Source: Hyunsoonleella jejuensis (lineage in GTDB: Bacteria > Bacteroidota > Bacteroidia > Flavobacteriales > Flavobacteriaceae). Taken from it: a stretch of 64,000 nucleotides of DNA. The stretch lies in NCBI RefSeq assembly GCF_900111025.1, contig NZ_FOFN01000002.1, forward strand, positions 248,001 through 312,000, given 5' to 3'. The position numbers and the translations under genes were made by a program. The notes under the pieces are model-generated. The model searched no databases. It was given only the letters and a program-made list of their open reading frames with translations, and was not told where the DNA came from. This document shows, piece by piece, positions 63,490 to 64,000 of this stretch. How positions within the stretch are numbered: the stretch's first letter is position 1; the number at the start of each line of letters is the position of its first letter.

Positions 63490-64000
63490 CTAATCAATCA
63501 AAGACACTCCATTCAAATCGGTAGTTAGTACATCACTCATATAATCAAAAAATAGGCGAATAGTTTTAAAAGCGTAATCAACTTCCGTTAAAAAACTAGC
63601 ATCTAAAACTTCTTTGTCTGTATATTTTTTAGTGAAGATGTACTGCTTCTTTTTAATCAAATCTATCGCTGGATGCTCTTTACTAAAGCCCTTGGGTGCA
63701 GTTTTAACTTCATCACCAACAAATGAATCACCCCAAATCGAATTAAATTTTTTATTTGCCAAAATCTCGCGAATTTCAGAATCATCCATTCCAAATTCTT
63801 TACGAATACGTAATAAATCTTCTTTAGCAGGTTCCCAAAAGCCTGTTGCTATAAAACTTTCGTTATTTGGTTGTATATGTAAATAATAACCACCTCTTAG
63901 TCGTGGTTTTGTTCTGTGAAACGATCCGCCAAAATGCGTTTTGTATGGCAACTTATTTTTTGAAAAGCGGACATCACGATATATTCTGAATATTTTAAGT
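63490..64000 (-). CDS. DUF2461 domain-containing protein, 5' end beyond the window
   Basis: A family of uncharacterised proteins (TIGR02453) about 220 residues long. The frame on the minus strand is still open at the window edge: bases 64000 to 63952 encode LKIFRIYRDVRFSKNK, the conserved start of the RDVRFS block, running into LPYKTHFGGSFHR. The visible part is about 170 residues, so some 50 N-terminal residues lie outside. PYKTHFGG, GYYLHIQP and TGFWEPAKEDL are the family motifs. The function is unknown. It lies 12 bases upstream of the cation transporter gene. Confidence 0.9.
   Translation of the reverse strand, partial: LKIFRIYRDVRFSKNKLPYKTHFGGSFHRTKPRLRGGYYLHIQPNNESFIATGFWEPAKEDLLRIRKEFGMDDSEIREILANKKFNSIWGDSFVGDEVKTAPKGFSKEHPAIDLIKKKQYIFTKKYTDKEVLDASFLTEVDYAFKTIRLFFDYMSDVLTTDLNGVSLID

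Overview
This window comes from an AT-rich chromosome of a member of the Flavobacteriaceae (Bacteroidota). The evidence is type IX secretion genes (porQ, a PorP/SprF protein, a 2025-residue adhesin with a type B sorting domain), Bacteroidota-type promoters (TAnnTTTG at -7), Bacteroidota-only conserved proteins, and short palindromic repeats in many spacers. Nearly everything is chromosomal housekeeping. I see no rRNA, tRNA, CRISPR array, prophage or classical IS transposase.

Layout. 1-150: a small element with inverted, hairpin-forming ends. 151-8.6 kb: ZIP metal transporter, SAM methyltransferase, THUMP-domain RNA methyltransferase, UvrD-type helicase, FMN/Fe-S glutamate-synthase-like protein, a membrane protein and a patatin lipase. 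8.8-16.1 kb: giant T9SS-secreted adhesin and its PorP/SprF partner. 16.2-20.2 kb: M1 aminopeptidase and a PHP phosphoesterase fused to ACT-like domains. 20.5-25.0 kb: recG carrying an in-frame DUF559 nuclease insertion, convergent with rpsA. 25.4-31.6 kb: small LysM protein, the lon-LysM-porQ-cmk cluster, rhomboid protease. 31.7-40 kb: lipid A-type acyltransferase, glmM, AcpH-like protein, gamma-glutamyltransferase, a membrane protein, uvrA. 40.3-46.5 kb: LOG-family protein, a degenerate M1-like outer-membrane protein, fused 2-oxoacid dehydrogenase E1. 46.5-50.1 kb: an AraC regulator followed by a four-gene DoxX/DUF2807 envelope cluster. 50.2-55.8 kb: small unknowns, a VTT-like membrane protein, a divergent EF-G paralogue, DUF3817 protein and an MscS channel. 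55.8-60.7 kb: the leucine operon leuCDAB. 60.8-64 kb: thioesterase, DUF72 protein, a small unknown, a cation diffusion facilitator and a DUF2461 gene cut by the window end.

Most striking is recG. A complete DUF559 (Vsr/PD-(D/E)XK-like) nuclease reading frame sits between helicase motifs II and III, bounded on both sides by inverted GC-rich hairpin repeats, and the frame stays open throughout. The same hairpin-end family, without the nuclease, bounds the 1-150 element. This suggests a mobile element that is tolerated inside genes because it is translated, with a short non-autonomous derivative. Several other palindromic repeat families in the window show compensatory changes in their stems between copies, so the hairpin itself is probably maintained.
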